Below, in pieces: positions 40,358-41,045 of a DNA stretch of 41,045 bases (position 1 is its first letter; each line of letters begins with the position of its first letter). The translations under genes and the position numbers were made by a program. Under the pieces are notes generated by a model that saw only the letters and a list, made by a program, of their open reading frames with translations, ran no database searches and was not told the origin of the DNA. Source of the stretch: PALSA-1355 sp035496575 (GTDB taxonomy: Bacteria > Planctomycetota > Planctomycetia > Pirellulales > PALSA-1355); the NCBI GenBank assembly GCA_035496575.1, contig DATJEN010000331.1, forward strand, positions 1-41,045, written 5' to 3'.

Positions 40358-41045
40358 TTAGAGAGCGCTCGAATCCACGACCTTGTCAGCAAGTTGCTGA
40401 TCGAAGTTGATCGTGATGTCGCGCGAAGCGCCGGCCTTGATCGAGATGGTCTGCTCGCTCACGAGCTGCTTGCCATCTTGATCGACCACGGCACGGATCG
40501 TGTAATCAGCCCAGTTGCTGCCAGCCGGCAGACGCGTGGTACGGAACTCACGCACTGAACCGGTCGACTTGGTCTCGCGACCGCCCAGGTACAGCTTCGC
40601 GTTTTCGGGCACATGCACCGTGAGAGTCGTGGGGGCATTGTTCTCGGCCGTCGACTCGATGCTTTCACCGGTGAAGTCGAGATTGGCCGTCTGTCCAGCG
40701 GTAACCTGCACCGACTTGTTCTCGATGACCGGTTCTCCGTTGCGAATGAACTCGACGCGGACGTCGTAGTTGTAACGGGCGCCGGCTTGCAGGTTGCGCG
40801 AAACAAACTCGCGCTGCTCGCCGGTGCTCATCGTGGGACGATCGTTGACAAACACCTTGGCTTCAGCAGGAACCTTCACCGACAGCGTGGCCGAGGTGCG
40901 TTCCGGGCCGTAGGTCGGATGATAGGTCGTGGGACCCGGAACCGGAGCCGGGGCCGGAGCCGGCGCATTGCTCGGCGCGGGAGGAGTCACAGGAGCGGTC
41001 GTGCCAGGAGCAGCCGGAGCGGTGCCCGGGGCAGGAGGTGCGTAA
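40358..41045 (-). CDS. TIGR03000 domain protein, N-terminally cut by the window edge
   Basis: The frame is open to the right end, so the true start lies outside. About 229 residues are visible. A Pro/Ala/Gly/Thr-rich linker (APAPAPAPVPGP) leads to two tandem copies of the planctomycete TIGR03000 domain: copy 1 (ATLSVKVPAEAKVFVNDRP to TAGQTANLDF) and copy 2 (TTLTVHVPENAKLYLGGRE to KAGASRDITI). Each carries the 'VPxxAKxxxxxxxT.StGxxReF' pattern. The domain is of unknown function, found in many planctomycete exported proteins, probably as a beta-sandwich. A strong terminator follows. Confidence 0.9.
   Translation of the reverse strand, partial: YAPPAPGTAPAAPGTTAPVTPPAPSNAPAPAPAPVPGPTTYHPTYGPERTSATLSVKVPAEAKVFVNDRPTMSTGEQREFVSRNLQAGARYNYDVRVEFIRNGEPVIENKSVQVTAGQTANLDFTGESIESTAENNAPTTLTVHVPENAKLYLGGRETKSTGSVREFRTTRLPAGSNWADYTIRAVVDQDGKQLVSEQTISIKAGASRDITINFDQQLADKVVDSSAL

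Overview
The window reads as a piece of a high-GC chromosome from a planctomycete, most likely of the Pirellulales type. Evidence: a C-terminal fragment with two copies of the planctomycete-specific TIGR03000 domain (right edge), several lipoproteins and small proteins of planctomycete character, weak or absent Shine-Dalgarno sequences, frequent GTG starts, and mostly short transcription units facing both ways. I see no prophage, transposase, CRISPR array, rRNA or tRNA. Most genes are housekeeping genes.

Layout. 1-9.3 kb (minus strand): a run xseA-xseB-ispA-dxs (exonuclease VII and isoprenoid synthesis; dxs is cut by the left edge), then reading upstream an acyltransferase of the DUF374 family, dapF, a very long AsmA-like protein and a GT39-type membrane glycosyltransferase. 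9.4-16.8 kb: an MFS transporter (+), tilS (-), a 0.9 kb gene-free stretch holding a likely signal recognition particle RNA (+), then rny-ymdB, a DUF2752 protein and a lipoprotein (+). 16.9-20.9 kb (-): a von Willebrand A-domain membrane protein and leuA, preceded by a complete leucine attenuator (promoter, 7-Leu leader peptide, mutually exclusive hairpins, terminator). 21.2-28.1 kb: two coupled genes of unknown role, an SDR oxidoreductase, a three-gene operon of exported proteins and a LolA-like exported protein. 28.1-33.1 kb: pdxA, a small membrane protein, a ZIP metal transporter, dtd, a DUF457-type membrane hydrolase and a CvpA-like protein, alternating in strand. 33.2-41 kb: eight genes, all on the minus strand: accA, a protein kinase with an altered DFG motif, a GT4 glycosyltransferase, truA, asd, a two-gene HTTM unit and the TIGR03000 protein.

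Two signals stand out. First, the leuA leader is a textbook translation-coupled attenuator: segments 1:2, 2:3 and 3:4 can all be located. Second, octamers matching GGGNAGGG (the E. coli FtsK-orienting KOPS consensus) lie only on the + strand from 0.8 to 27.3 kb (11 copies) and only on the - strand from 32.1 to 40.3 kb (7 copies). They converge on the middle of the window, where hand-counted intergenic G/C skew also changes sign. This suggests that the window spans the replication terminus. A weak dif-like 11-6-11 sequence sits at 33028-33055 in the 318-bp convergent gap between the CvpA-like gene and accA.
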